NCBI GenBank assembly: GCA_036557185.1
Contig: DATBHZ010000006.1
Coordinates: 1-64,000, forward strand
Length of the DNA stretch: 64,000 bases
Reading direction: 5' to 3'
DNA from: DATBHZ01 sp036557185
Lineage (GTDB): Bacteria; Actinomycetota; Acidimicrobiia; IMCC26256; JAENVU01
Position numbers and translations under genes: made by a program. Positions within the stretch are counted from its first letter, which is position 1, and each line of letters starts with the position of its first letter. Of the stretch, positions 16,502 through 25,073 are shown piece after piece. The notes below the pieces were generated by a model. It did no database searches. It was not told the DNA's origin and saw only the letters and a program-made list of their open reading frames with translations.

Positions 16502-17227
16502 ATGCTTCGATCGTCCCACGCCCGGGTGGCGGTGATCGCGGGTCTCGTGACCTCGCTCTGCCTGGTCCTCGTCACGCTGACGCCGTCCCTCGCAACGACC
16601 CCGAGCGCGCAGCCGCCGAAGGTGCTGCGTGCAGAGACCGCCGCCTCCGCGCGACGGCTCGGGGAGAGCCGTCCTCCGTCGCGCCACGCGGCGGTTGCAG
16701 CGCCCACTACGACGACGACCACCACCAGGCCGGTCCCACCTCCTCCACCGCCACCGCCACCGCCACCGCCACCGTTGCCGGTCCCCGCGCCCGTCCCTCC
16801 GCGCTGGGCCACTGTCCCGCTGACGGCGCTCGGCACGATCCGGATCCCCAAGATCGGTGTCGACCAGATCGTGCGCGAGGGCGTCGAGCAGATGGTCATC
16901 GACGCCGGTCCCGCGCACTGGCCCGGAACTCCGTTCTTCGGTGGTTGGGGGAACGTGGTGCTCGCCGGTCACCGCACGACGCGCACTGCGCCATTCCTTC
17001 GAGCCGGCGAGCTCGTGCCGGGTGACGAGATCCTGCTCACGGATGCAACGGGTGTCTACACGTACCGGGTGACGGGTCTCGAAGTCGTGGACCCGAGCGC
17101 GCTCTGGATCGTCGATCAGCACCCGGGCCGGACACTCACGATATTCACATGTCATCCGCTCGACAGCTCCGCGCAGCGACTCGTCGTGCACGCCGCGCTC
17201 GCGTCGTTCCCGCGCCCCGGTGACTGA
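16502..17227 (+). CDS. Class E sortase
   Basis: A sortase transpeptidase anchored by an N-terminal signal segment (about residues 8-32). It then has a Thr tract and a long polyproline spacer (about 77-92), which would hold the catalytic barrel away from the membrane. The catalytic triad is visible: His157 in LAGHRTT, Cys217 in TLTIFTCHP and Arg226 in SAQRLVV. Class E enzymes in actinobacteria recognise LAXTG-type sorting signals. No LPXTG-type substrate is apparent in this window. ATG 16502 gives 241 residues with the signal at the extreme N-terminus; upstream in-frame codons would bury it. Confidence 0.92.
   Translation: MLRSSHARVAVIAGLVTSLCLVLVTLTPSLATTPSAQPPKVLRAETAASARRLGESRPPSRHAAVAAPTTTTTTTRPVPPPPPPPPPPPPPLPVPAPVPPRWATVPLTALGTIRIPKIGVDQIVREGVEQMVIDAGPAHWPGTPFFGGWGNVVLAGHRTTRTAPFLRAGELVPGDEILLTDATGVYTYRVTGLEVVDPSALWIVDQHPGRTLTIFTCHPLDSSAQRLVVHAALASFPRPGD
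16745..16774 (+). repeat. (CCACCG)5 microsatellite in the sortase gene
   Basis: Five perfect hexamer copies encode the core of the polyproline linker. Slippage in units of six would change linker length by two prolines without frameshift. Confidence 0.85.
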
Positions 17228-17277
17228 TCCGCTTCCGCGAATGTGATGGCGTTCCTTCGTGGCAATCTGTTCCTGCC

Positions 17278-18414
17278 ATGACGCCACCGCCATCCGTGCC
17301 GACCGGTGAGGACACACCGGTCGAGCCCCCATTTGCCCCCGGAACGGCGGCCTCCGAGCCGCGTCGGCGCAAGTGGCTGCCGATCGTCCTGCTCTCCTTC
17401 GTGGGCCTGCTCGCCGTGGTGGCGATCGCCGGGGCGGTGATCCGGCTGCCGTACCGGATCTTCGCCCCCGGAGACGCGAAGTCGCTGTCGGGCGTCGTGC
17501 ACATCGACGGCGCCAGGACGTACCAGCACCACGGGAACGTGTACTTCCTCACGGTGTCGGTCTCGAACGGACGCCCCAACGTCTGGGCGTACCTCGAGGC
17601 AAAGCTCGACCACAACGACGACTTGATCAAGGAGCAGGACTACACGGGCGGGCGACCGAGCTCGCAGATCCAACAGCAGGACCAGCAAGCGATGAACGAG
17701 TCACAGGTCGCCGCGGAGATCGTCGCGCTGACGCGGCTCGGCTATCACGTGAGCGTCACCGGTGGTGGCGCGATCGTCGACCAGGTCGCGCCCGGCAGCG
17801 CGGCAACTGGTGTGCTCCGAGCCGGCGACGTGATCACCGCGGTCGCCGGGAAGCCGGTGGGCGCACGCGGTCAGCTCGGGCCACTCGTGCGCGCGCTTCC
17901 GGTCGGACACCCCGCGCAGATCACCATCACTCGCAAGGGCGATGAGCATCAGGTGACCATCGTCCCCAAAGCAGCGACGAGCGGTCCGTTCAAGGGCAAG
18001 GCTCAGCTCGGCGTCTTCTCGGAGACGAAGGACCTGCGCGCGAACTTCCCGGTGAACGTGAAGATCGACCAGGGTCCCGTGAGCGGACCCTCGGCAGGCC
18101 TCGCGTTCACCCTCGGCATCCTCGACAAGCTCACACCCGGTGATCTCACCGGAGGGCACAAGGTCGCGGTCACCGGCACGATCGACGAGGACGGCACGGT
18201 CGGCCCGATCGGTGGTGTGCGTCAGAAGACCGTCGCCGCCGAGCGCGCGGGCGCAACGCTCTTCATCGTGCCGACGAGCGAGGCCAAGGACGCGCGGAAG
18301 ATGGCGAACTCGAAGCTCCAGGTCGTGGGTGTCGACACGATCGACCAAGCCCTCGGCGTGCTCCGCGCCCACGGCGGCGCACCGCTCCCGACTCTTGCGA
18401 AGGCCGCCGCCTGA
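17278..18414 (+). CDS. YlbL-like PDZ-Lon (S16) membrane protease
   Basis: A 378-residue protein with one transmembrane helix (about 33-54), a PDZ domain (about 160-225) and a C-terminal Lon-type protease domain. The Ser-Lys dyad is intact: Ser272 in VSGPSAGLAF and Lys317 in GGVRQKTVAAERAG, 45 residues apart as expected. The PDZ carries the usual GSAATGVLRAGDVITAVAGKPV segment. Relatives are anchored on the membrane with the protease domain outside and cleave envelope proteins, for example in division control. The next plus-strand gene is the DivIVA-like protein. Confidence 0.92.
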   Translation: MTPPPSVPTGEDTPVEPPFAPGTAASEPRRRKWLPIVLLSFVGLLAVVAIAGAVIRLPYRIFAPGDAKSLSGVVHIDGARTYQHHGNVYFLTVSVSNGRPNVWAYLEAKLDHNDDLIKEQDYTGGRPSSQIQQQDQQAMNESQVAAEIVALTRLGYHVSVTGGGAIVDQVAPGSAATGVLRAGDVITAVAGKPVGARGQLGPLVRALPVGHPAQITITRKGDEHQVTIVPKAATSGPFKGKAQLGVFSETKDLRANFPVNVKIDQGPVSGPSAGLAFTLGILDKLTPGDLTGGHKVAVTGTIDEDGTVGPIGGVRQKTVAAERAGATLFIVPTSEAKDARKMANSKLQVVGVDTIDQALGVLRAHGGAPLPTLAKAAA

Positions 18415-18534
18415 CAACGCTGACCCGCGTGCTGCGGGGCGAGCGACACGAGCGCTTGCCCACGGGGTCGGAGCATGTGTCAAATAGCATGGCTGGTCGT
18501 GGACGCGAGGGGCAGCCAGGCATGAGCAGAGAGC

Positions 18535-20511
18535 ATGAGTGATCTGCACCGGCGCGCGGCAGCGAGCGCGGCGAGGCTGACCCCCGACGAGATCGCCGCT
18601 CGGGGATTCGCCCAGGCGTTCCGTGGGTTCTCTGAGACCGAGGTCCGCAATTTCCTCAAGCGGGTCTCGGACGAGGTCGCGGCGATGGGCGAACGGGAGA
18701 CCACACTCGCCGAGCAGGTCCGGGAGCTCGAGGACCGGCTCCGTCATCCGCCGCCGGTGACCGAGCAGCAGCTCCTCGACAGCCTCGGCGAGGAGACCGC
18801 GCGGGTCCTCAGATCGGCGCAGGACGCTGCGAGCGAGATCCGCTCCCGGGCGGAGGAGCGAGCCGCAACGCTGGTCCGCGAGGCGCAGGACGAAGCCGCG
18901 GCACTCCGCGAGAGCTCCGAGCGGCAAGCGACCGCGCTCCTCGAAGATGCGGACCGGCGAGCGACCGAGCGCGAACAGAATGCTGCCACCGAGGCCGCAA
19001 CACTCCGAGACGACTCGGAGCGAGAGGCGCGCGAGCTGCACGCACGTACGGAGCGCGAGATCGAAGAGGCGCGCGCCGCTGCATCCGCGCTCGCGGAGTC
19101 CGATCTCGAGGCGGCCAAGGCGAGCGGACGCGCGATGGTCGAAGAGGCGCGCGCGGTGCGCGAACGCGTGCTCGCCGATCTCGATCGACGTCGTGGGCTG
19201 CTCCAGGAGCAGATCGACGAGCTGCGCGCCGGGCGCGATCGCCTCCTCGACGCCTACAGGGTCGTCAAGCGCACGCTCGGCGAGGCGACGGACGCTCTGG
19301 CGGACGTCGAGGCGCACGCGACGTCCAAGCTCGGCGCAGCCGCGCCGGCGCTCGACGTGCCCCCGGTGACCGGCGAGCTGGAGGTGCTCGGAACGGCCGG
19401 GGGCGCGACCGCCGAGCAGCCCACGCCCGAGCCGTCCGAATCGTCGGAGCCGCTCGAAAACACCCAGTCGCCCGCGTCCCCGGCGGCCGAGCCCGGGCAA
19501 GCGGGCGATCGTGGCGAGGTCGATCTCACGGCGGCGGAGCCGGGCGAGCACGACGCCGGCTCACCGACGGGTGACCAGGGGGACAAGGGTGACGACAATG
19601 CCGATTCGGGTGCCGCGGTCGACGCGCTCTTCGCCAGGTTGCGCTCCGCAGACCGGCCGGAGAACGCGTCCGGCGAGGCGGTGACGGCGTCCGCACCCGT
19701 CGCAACCGAGGTTCTGGAGCGCACCGAGGGCCCGGCGCCGCAAGCGTCGAACGGGGAGGGAGCGGTCACCGTCGTCGAGGAGACCGTGGTCGTCACGACA
19801 GGTTCGTCCGCCGAGCCCGACGCGAGCGACACCCCCGAGGAGGAGCTGACGGGCGACGACGCGCTCCGCGAGCGCCGCCTGCGCGCGCTGCGCCCGCTGT
19901 CGCGTGAGCTGGGAAGACGGGCGAAGCGCTCGCTGCAGGACGAGCAGAACGAGCTGCTGGACCGTCTCCGCACCGCGAAGGCGAAGCCCGTCGCCGCCGA
20001 GGCGCTGGCGGCAGCGGAGGAGCGCGAGTCGTCCTGGGCGGATGTCATCCGCGGTCCCCTCGGAGAGGCGTACGCAGCCGCGCGCGTCGCGGCGGGCCGA
20101 GCCGGGGCAAAGTCCGCAGTGCCGGACGAGATCGTCACGAGCACCGCACACCTGCTCGTCGACGGTATGCGCGGTCGTCTCGTCGACGCGATCGACGGCG
20201 TCGGAGACAACGTCGACGAGATCCCCCAGCGCATCGGCGCGCGGTACCGCGACTTCCGCACACAGGAGCTCGACGCGATCCTGGGCGACAGCCTGAGCGC
20301 CGCCTGGGCGCGCGGCACGTTCGATGCCGCGCCCAAGCGCGCGCGCCTGCGCTGGGTGCCCGACTCGGTCGGATCGTGCCCGGACTGCGACGACAACGCA
20401 CTGGAGCCAACGGCCAAGGGCCAGGAGTTCCCCACCGGGCAGCAGTTCCCGCCTGCACATCCCGGTTGTCGGTGCCTGTTGGCGATCGACGACGGCACCA
20501 CCGGTCGCTAG
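18535..20511 (+). CDS. DivIVA-like coiled-coil protein with phage-head-type CxxC/HPxCRC C-terminus
   Basis: A 658-residue three-part protein. Residues about 14-55 (LTPDEIAARGFAQAFRGFSETEVRNFL) resemble the DivIVA membrane-curvature domain. Residues about 60-265 are a long Ala/Glu/Arg coiled coil. An acidic Ser/Pro/Glu linker (about 280-460) leads to a helical domain and a C-terminal Cys cluster, CPDCDD at 615-620 and HPGCRC at 642-647. That ending resembles the SPP1 gp7/Mu F phage-head morphogenesis module. The N-terminal part suggests a polar or septal scaffold; the C-terminal role is unknown. ATG 18535 follows AGAGAG; an ATG at 18522 hits a stop after six codons. Confidence 0.75.
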   Translation: MSDLHRRAAASAARLTPDEIAARGFAQAFRGFSETEVRNFLKRVSDEVAAMGERETTLAEQVRELEDRLRHPPPVTEQQLLDSLGEETARVLRSAQDAASEIRSRAEERAATLVREAQDEAAALRESSERQATALLEDADRRATEREQNAATEAATLRDDSEREARELHARTEREIEEARAAASALAESDLEAAKASGRAMVEEARAVRERVLADLDRRRGLLQEQIDELRAGRDRLLDAYRVVKRTLGEATDALADVEAHATSKLGAAAPALDVPPVTGELEVLGTAGGATAEQPTPEPSESSEPLENTQSPASPAAEPGQAGDRGEVDLTAAEPGEHDAGSPTGDQGDKGDDNADSGAAVDALFARLRSADRPENASGEAVTASAPVATEVLERTEGPAPQASNGEGAVTVVEETVVVTTGSSAEPDASDTPEEELTGDDALRERRLRALRPLSRELGRRAKRSLQDEQNELLDRLRTAKAKPVAAEALAAAEERESSWADVIRGPLGEAYAAARVAAGRAGAKSAVPDEIVTSTAHLLVDGMRGRLVDAIDGVGDNVDEIPQRIGARYRDFRTQELDAILGDSLSAAWARGTFDAAPKRARLRWVPDSVGSCPDCDDNALEPTAKGQEFPTGQQFPPAHPGCRCLLAIDDGTTGR

Positions 20512-20539
20512 GCGACCCGGAGCTCGAGCCCTCCCCGAA

Positions 20540-20545
20540 TAGGCT
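20540..20545 (+). promoter_or_regulatory. -10 element of the UPF0182 gene
   Basis: TAGGCT eight bases before ATG 20554, consistent with a leaderless or near-leaderless transcript. Confidence 0.45.
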
Positions 20546-20553
20546 CGCCCCCA

Positions 20554-23526
20554 ATGCGTGCGCCCAGTGTGGAACGACGTCGCCGCGGCCCGTTCCGCAT
20601 CAGGGCCTGGATGATCGTTGTCGTCATCGCGGTGCTGGTGCTGTTCCTCAGCGCCCGTGGGCTCGCCGGCTTCTACACCGACCACCTCTGGTTCAACTCT
20701 GTCGGCTTCGGCCGGACCTGGAGGAACCTGCTGTGGGCGAAGTTCGCGCCGGCCGCCGTCTTCACGATCCTCTTCTTCGTGATGATGCTGGTGAGCCTGA
20801 CGATCGCGGATCGTCTCGCCCCGCGCTCGCGTGCGATGGGGCCGGAGGACGAGCTCCTCGCGCGCTACCAGCGGTCCGTCGCTCCGTACAGCGGACGGAT
20901 CCGGCTCGCCGTCTCGGCGTTCTTCGCGCTGATCGTCGGGGGCAGCGTCGCGGGCAAGTGGCGCGAGTGGATCCTGTTCACCCACGCCCAGAGCTTCGGG
21001 ACCAAGGACCCGCAGTTCCACCGCGACGTCGGCTTCTACGTGTTCCGGCTGCCCTTCCTGACCTTCCTCTTCAGCTGGTTGTTCGCGGCCCTCATCGTGA
21101 TCCTCATCATCACGGCGGTCGCGCACTACCTGAACGGCGGGATCAGGCTGCAGAGCCCGTACCAGCACGTGACACCCCAGGTGAAGGCGCACCTCTCCGT
21201 GATCCTCGCGCTCATGGCGCTGGCGAAGACCGCGCAGTACTACTACGCGCGTTTCCAGCTCGACTTCTCCACGCGCGGGTTCGTCGAGGGTGCGGGGAAG
21301 ACCGACGTTGCCGCGCAGCTCCCTGCGCTGAACCTTCTGCTCTTCATCTCGATCATCGCCGCGGGACTGTTCGTGTGGAACATCTGGCGACGCGGCTGGA
21401 TGCTCCCGATCATCGCGGTCGGGCTGTGGGCGTTCGTGTCCCTGGTGATCGGGACCGTGGTCCCGGCCGTCTACCAGGCGGTGTTCGTCAACCCGAACAC
21501 GCTCGCGAAGGAGCAGCCGTACATCGCGCGGAACATCACCGCCACACGCAAGGCGTTCGGTCTCAATCAGGTCGAGAACAAGCCGTTCAACTACTCGAAC
21601 ACGCTCACACTCGGCCAGGTCGTCGACAATCTTCAGTCGATCGACAACGTGCGCCTCTGGGACACCGACGTCGCCCAGAAGGACTTCCAGTCGATTCAGA
21701 CGCTGCAGACGTTCTACCAATTCGAGGACGCCGACATCGACCGGTACGTCGTCGACGGACAGCTCAAGCAGACGCTCATCTCCGCCCGTGAGCTGAACTC
21801 GGCCGATCTGCCCAGCCAGAGCTGGGTCAACCAGCACATCGTCTACACGCACGGGTACGGCGCCGTGGTCTCCGCGGCCAACGCTGCCGACAAGAACGGG
21901 CTGCCGAGCTTCCTGACCCAGGACATCCCGCCGACGGGTTCGATCCCGCTCAGTCGGCCCGAGGTGTACTTCGGCGAGTCGCTCGGCGGCTACGCGCTCG
22001 TCGGGGCGAAGCAGAAGGAGCTGGACTACACGAGGAAGGGCGGTGTCACCGTCTACAGCCGCTACAAGGGCGGCGGCGGCGTCCCGCTGTCGAGCCTGCT
22101 TCGCCGAGCGGCCTTTGCACTGCGCTTCAGCGACCCGAACCTCTTGATCTCGGGCCAGATCACGGACCACACGCGGATCATGTTCCTGCGCAGCATCCTC
22201 GATCGCGTCTCGAAGGCCGCGCCCTTCCTCTCCTACGACGGCGACCCGTATCCCGTGATCTCCAACGGTCACCTGGTGTGGATGATCGACGGGTACACGA
22301 CCACGAACGACTACCCGTACTCGCAGAGCTACAACGCCAACGGCGAGCTCAAGAACTCCGTGAACTACATCAGGAACTCGGTGAAGGTCACCGTCGACGC
22401 GTACGACGGCACGATCAAGTTCTACGTCGTGGATCCGAAGGACCCTCTGATCAAGGCGTATCGCTCTGCCTTCCCGGGTCTGTTCACCAGCTACTCGAAG
22501 ATGCCGGCGGCCCTCAAGGCGCACCTGCGCTACCCACAGGGCTTGTTCCGCGCGCAGACGGACATGTACCGCTCGTACCACGTCACCGACGCGACGACGT
22601 TCTTCAGCGGTGACCGCAAGTGGGACATCTCAGAGGACCCGGGCGTCGGCCTGATCGGCGACACGAGCGCTCCCGAGACGGTGCCGACCACGGCGCCGTC
22701 GACGCCGCAGGCCGCGTCGTCGAGCGGGCCGCGCATCGATCCGCTGTACGTGCTGATCAAGCCCCCCGGCGAGTCGCAGGTGCAGTTCCTGTTGATCCGA
22801 CCGTTCGTGCCCGTCTCGAAGAACAACACGATCGCGAACCTCGCCGCGTTCATGATCGCGAAGGCCGAGCCGAACGCCCCCGACGGGCTCGAGACGTTCC
22901 AGATGCCGAGCGGCGTGACCGTGCTCGGCCCCGTGCAGGCGAACAGTCAGATCAACAGCACCCCCGAGATCTCCCGGCAGTTCACGCTCCTGGGCCAGCA
23001 GAACACGGGCTCGCGGGTCCGGCAGGGGAGCATGCAGATCGTGCCGATCGGCAACGGACTGATCTACTTCCGCCCGATCTACGTCGAGCCGCAGAACGGC
23101 AAACAACCGACCTATCAGTTCGTCGTAGCGGCGCTCAACGGCACCGCCAAGATCGGGACGACGCTGAACGAGGCGTTGCGCCAATTTCCCGAGTTCGCGT
23201 CGCTCCCGGAGACCGCAACCGGTTCCCAGGTCACGCCGGCTCCTACGACCCCGCCCGCGACCGGGGGAGGAGGCGGCACGACGAGCGGAACCCTGCAACA
23301 GGTATTGTCACAGGCGAGCAGCACATACAACCAGATGCAGGCCGCGTTGCGCGCCGGAAACCTCGTGCAGTACGCGCAGCTCGAGGTCAAGCTCGGGAAC
23401 CTGCTCAACCAGGCCGCGTCCCTCGCCACGAGCAGCGGGTCGAGTGGAACGCCGGTGCCGTTGACCCGTCCTCCGAGCACGTCGCCCACGACCCGGCCCA
23501 GGTCCGCGGCCGGGGTGGGTGCCTGA
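20554..23526 (+). CDS. UPF0182 family large membrane protein
   Basis: A 990-residue protein of a conserved but functionally uncharacterised actinobacterial/cyanobacterial family. About seven transmembrane helices fill the first 310 residues (first helix AWMIVVVIAVLVLFLSARGL; the family motif FYTDHLWFNSVGF follows). A large extracytoplasmic domain comes next (about 320-880, with KPFNYSNTLT and TNDYPYSQSY blocks). The tail is low-complexity Gly/Thr/Ser/Pro and probably flexible. Length and order are normal for the family. It is followed by the suf operator region. Confidence 0.93.
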   Translation: MRAPSVERRRRGPFRIRAWMIVVVIAVLVLFLSARGLAGFYTDHLWFNSVGFGRTWRNLLWAKFAPAAVFTILFFVMMLVSLTIADRLAPRSRAMGPEDELLARYQRSVAPYSGRIRLAVSAFFALIVGGSVAGKWREWILFTHAQSFGTKDPQFHRDVGFYVFRLPFLTFLFSWLFAALIVILIITAVAHYLNGGIRLQSPYQHVTPQVKAHLSVILALMALAKTAQYYYARFQLDFSTRGFVEGAGKTDVAAQLPALNLLLFISIIAAGLFVWNIWRRGWMLPIIAVGLWAFVSLVIGTVVPAVYQAVFVNPNTLAKEQPYIARNITATRKAFGLNQVENKPFNYSNTLTLGQVVDNLQSIDNVRLWDTDVAQKDFQSIQTLQTFYQFEDADIDRYVVDGQLKQTLISARELNSADLPSQSWVNQHIVYTHGYGAVVSAANAADKNGLPSFLTQDIPPTGSIPLSRPEVYFGESLGGYALVGAKQKELDYTRKGGVTVYSRYKGGGGVPLSSLLRRAAFALRFSDPNLLISGQITDHTRIMFLRSILDRVSKAAPFLSYDGDPYPVISNGHLVWMIDGYTTTNDYPYSQSYNANGELKNSVNYIRNSVKVTVDAYDGTIKFYVVDPKDPLIKAYRSAFPGLFTSYSKMPAALKAHLRYPQGLFRAQTDMYRSYHVTDATTFFSGDRKWDISEDPGVGLIGDTSAPETVPTTAPSTPQAASSSGPRIDPLYVLIKPPGESQVQFLLIRPFVPVSKNNTIANLAAFMIAKAEPNAPDGLETFQMPSGVTVLGPVQANSQINSTPEISRQFTLLGQQNTGSRVRQGSMQIVPIGNGLIYFRPIYVEPQNGKQPTYQFVVAALNGTAKIGTTLNEALRQFPEFASLPETATGSQVTPAPTTPPATGGGGGTTSGTLQQVLSQASSTYNQMQAALRAGNLVQYAQLEVKLGNLLNQAASLATSSGSSGTPVPLTRPPSTSPTTRPRSAAGVGA

Positions 23527-23575
23527 CCTGGCAGCACGCCGCTGTCCGGGATTGTTCCGGCACCCGGGGATTGTT

Positions 23576-23598
23576 ACTATGGCCGTAGTGGAAATACC
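23576..23598 (+). promoter_or_regulatory. Predicted suf operator/promoter, copy 1 (upstream of sufB)
   Basis: An imperfect palindrome ACTATG-GC-CGTAGT (23576-23589) followed by GGAAATACC. Nineteen of 23 positions match the site in front of sufC2 when each is read toward its operon. TAGTGG within it could be the -10 region, so a bound repressor would block initiation. SufB starts 48 bases downstream. Confidence 0.6.
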
Positions 23599-23646
23599 TC
23601 GCCGGCCCCCGTCCGGCAGGTTTTGGCGATCCTCGGAGCGCACCTC

Positions 23647-25050
23647 ATGGCGGTCAAGGGCATCGATCTCGGCAAGTACCAGCTGGGCTGGCACGACTCG
23701 ACGGACGACTACGTCTACACGCCGCAGAAGGGCCTGAACGAACAGGTCGTGCGTGAGATCTCGGGCCACAAGGAAGAGCCCGAGTGGATGACGAAGTTCC
23801 GGCTCAACGCGCTGAAGCGCTTCGAGCGCAAGCCGATGCTGGCGTGGTTCGCCGAGAACATGCCCGACATCGACTTCGACGACATCTACTACTACCTGAA
23901 GCCGACCGAGGGGCAGGTCTCCGACTGGGAGATGCTCCCGGACGAGATGAAGAACACCTACGAGAAGCTCGGCATCCCCGAAGCGGAGCGCAAGTTCCTC
24001 GCCGGTGTCACTGCACAGTTCGAAAGCGAGGTCGTGTACCACAAAAACCGGGAGGACCTCGAGAAGCAGGGCGTGTTCTTCAGCTCCATGGACGAGGCGC
24101 TGCGCGACCACCCCGACATCGTGCGCGAGCACTTCGGCACGGTCATCCCGCCCGGCGACAACAAGTTCGCCGCGCTCAACTCCTCGGTGTGGTCCGGCGG
24201 CTCATTCATCTACGTGCCGCCCGGGGTGCACGTCGAGATGCCGCTCCAGGCGTACTTCCGCATCAACGCCGAGAACGCAGGGCAGTTCGAGCGCACGTTG
24301 ATCATCGCCGACGAGGGCGCGAGCGTGCACTACGTCGAGGGATGCTCGGCTCCGATCTACACCTCCGACTCGCTGCACTCGGCGGTCGTCGAGCTGATCG
24401 CGAAGCCTGGTGCGCGCATCCGGTACACCACGATCCAGAACTGGTCGCCGAACGTCTACAACCTCGTCACCAAGCGTGCGCGTGCGGAGACGGAGGCGAC
24501 GGTCGAGTGGATCGACGGCAACCTCGGCTCGAAGCTCACGATGAAGTACCCGGCCGTCGTCATGACCGGGCCCAAGGCGCACGGTGAGGTGCTCTCGGTC
24601 GCGTACGCGGGCCCGGGCCAGCACCAGGATGCCGGGGCGAAGATGACGCACGCGGCTCCCGAGACGACCTCGATCATCGACAGCAAGTCCATCTCGAAGG
24701 ACGGCGGCCGGACCACGTACCGCGGCCTCGTGCGCGTCGAGGAGGGCGCGCACGACGTGAAGAGCCACGTGCGCTGCGACGCGCTCATCCTCGACGAACA
24801 GAGCCGGTCCGACACTTACCCGTACATGGAGATCGACGAGAAGGACGCCCGCATCGGCCACGAGGCCACGGTCTCGAAGGTCGGCGACGACCAGATCTTC
24901 TATCTCATGAGCCGCGGCCTCTCCGAGCAGCAGGCGACGGCGATGATCGTGAACGGGTTCATCGAGCCCGTCACCAAGACGTTGCCGATGGAGTACGCCG
25001 TGGAGCTGTCGCGGCTCATCGAGCTCAACATGGAGGGCGCGGTCGGCTGA
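23647..25050 (+). CDS. sufB: Fe-S cluster assembly scaffold SufB
   Basis: SufB forms, with SufC and SufD, the cytosolic SufBC2D scaffold on which Fe-S clusters are built. Family landmarks include the basic N-terminal EEPEWMTKFRLNALKRF segment, SVWSGGSFIYVPPGVHVEMP, HYVEGCSAPIY with the conserved Cys, and the C-terminal core DEKDARIGHEATVSKVGDDQ. At 467 residues it has normal length and no intein, unlike M. tuberculosis SufB. I chose ATG 23647, since an upstream in-frame codon at 23623 adds eight non-conserved residues. First gene of sufB-sufD-Rieske-sufC1. Confidence 0.97.
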   Translation: MAVKGIDLGKYQLGWHDSTDDYVYTPQKGLNEQVVREISGHKEEPEWMTKFRLNALKRFERKPMLAWFAENMPDIDFDDIYYYLKPTEGQVSDWEMLPDEMKNTYEKLGIPEAERKFLAGVTAQFESEVVYHKNREDLEKQGVFFSSMDEALRDHPDIVREHFGTVIPPGDNKFAALNSSVWSGGSFIYVPPGVHVEMPLQAYFRINAENAGQFERTLIIADEGASVHYVEGCSAPIYTSDSLHSAVVELIAKPGARIRYTTIQNWSPNVYNLVTKRARAETEATVEWIDGNLGSKLTMKYPAVVMTGPKAHGEVLSVAYAGPGQHQDAGAKMTHAAPETTSIIDSKSISKDGGRTTYRGLVRVEEGAHDVKSHVRCDALILDEQSRSDTYPYMEIDEKDARIGHEATVSKVGDDQIFYLMSRGLSEQQATAMIVNGFIEPVTKTLPMEYAVELSRLIELNMEGAVG

Positions 25051-25073
25051 CCGCGTCCTCGTCCGGACCGTCG

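Noticed and set aside
16745..16774. CRISPR-like repeat array
   Set aside because: It is a hexanucleotide microsatellite without spacers, in frame within the sortase linker.
20374..20511. Prophage remnant, from the phage-head-like C-terminus
   Set aside because: No terminase, portal, tail or integrase gene is nearby and the module is fused to a DivIVA-like protein.
19561..22581. A 1006-codon open frame on the minus strand opposite the DivIVA-like and UPF0182 genes
   Set aside because: It mirrors two well-supported plus-strand genes, has Arg/His/Val-rich low-information sequence and no recognisable domain. Long antisense frames are common in GC-rich DNA.
23647..25050. Intein in SufB, as in M. 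tuberculosis
   Set aside because: The protein is 467 residues with continuous homology and no splice-junction Cys/His-Asn motifs.
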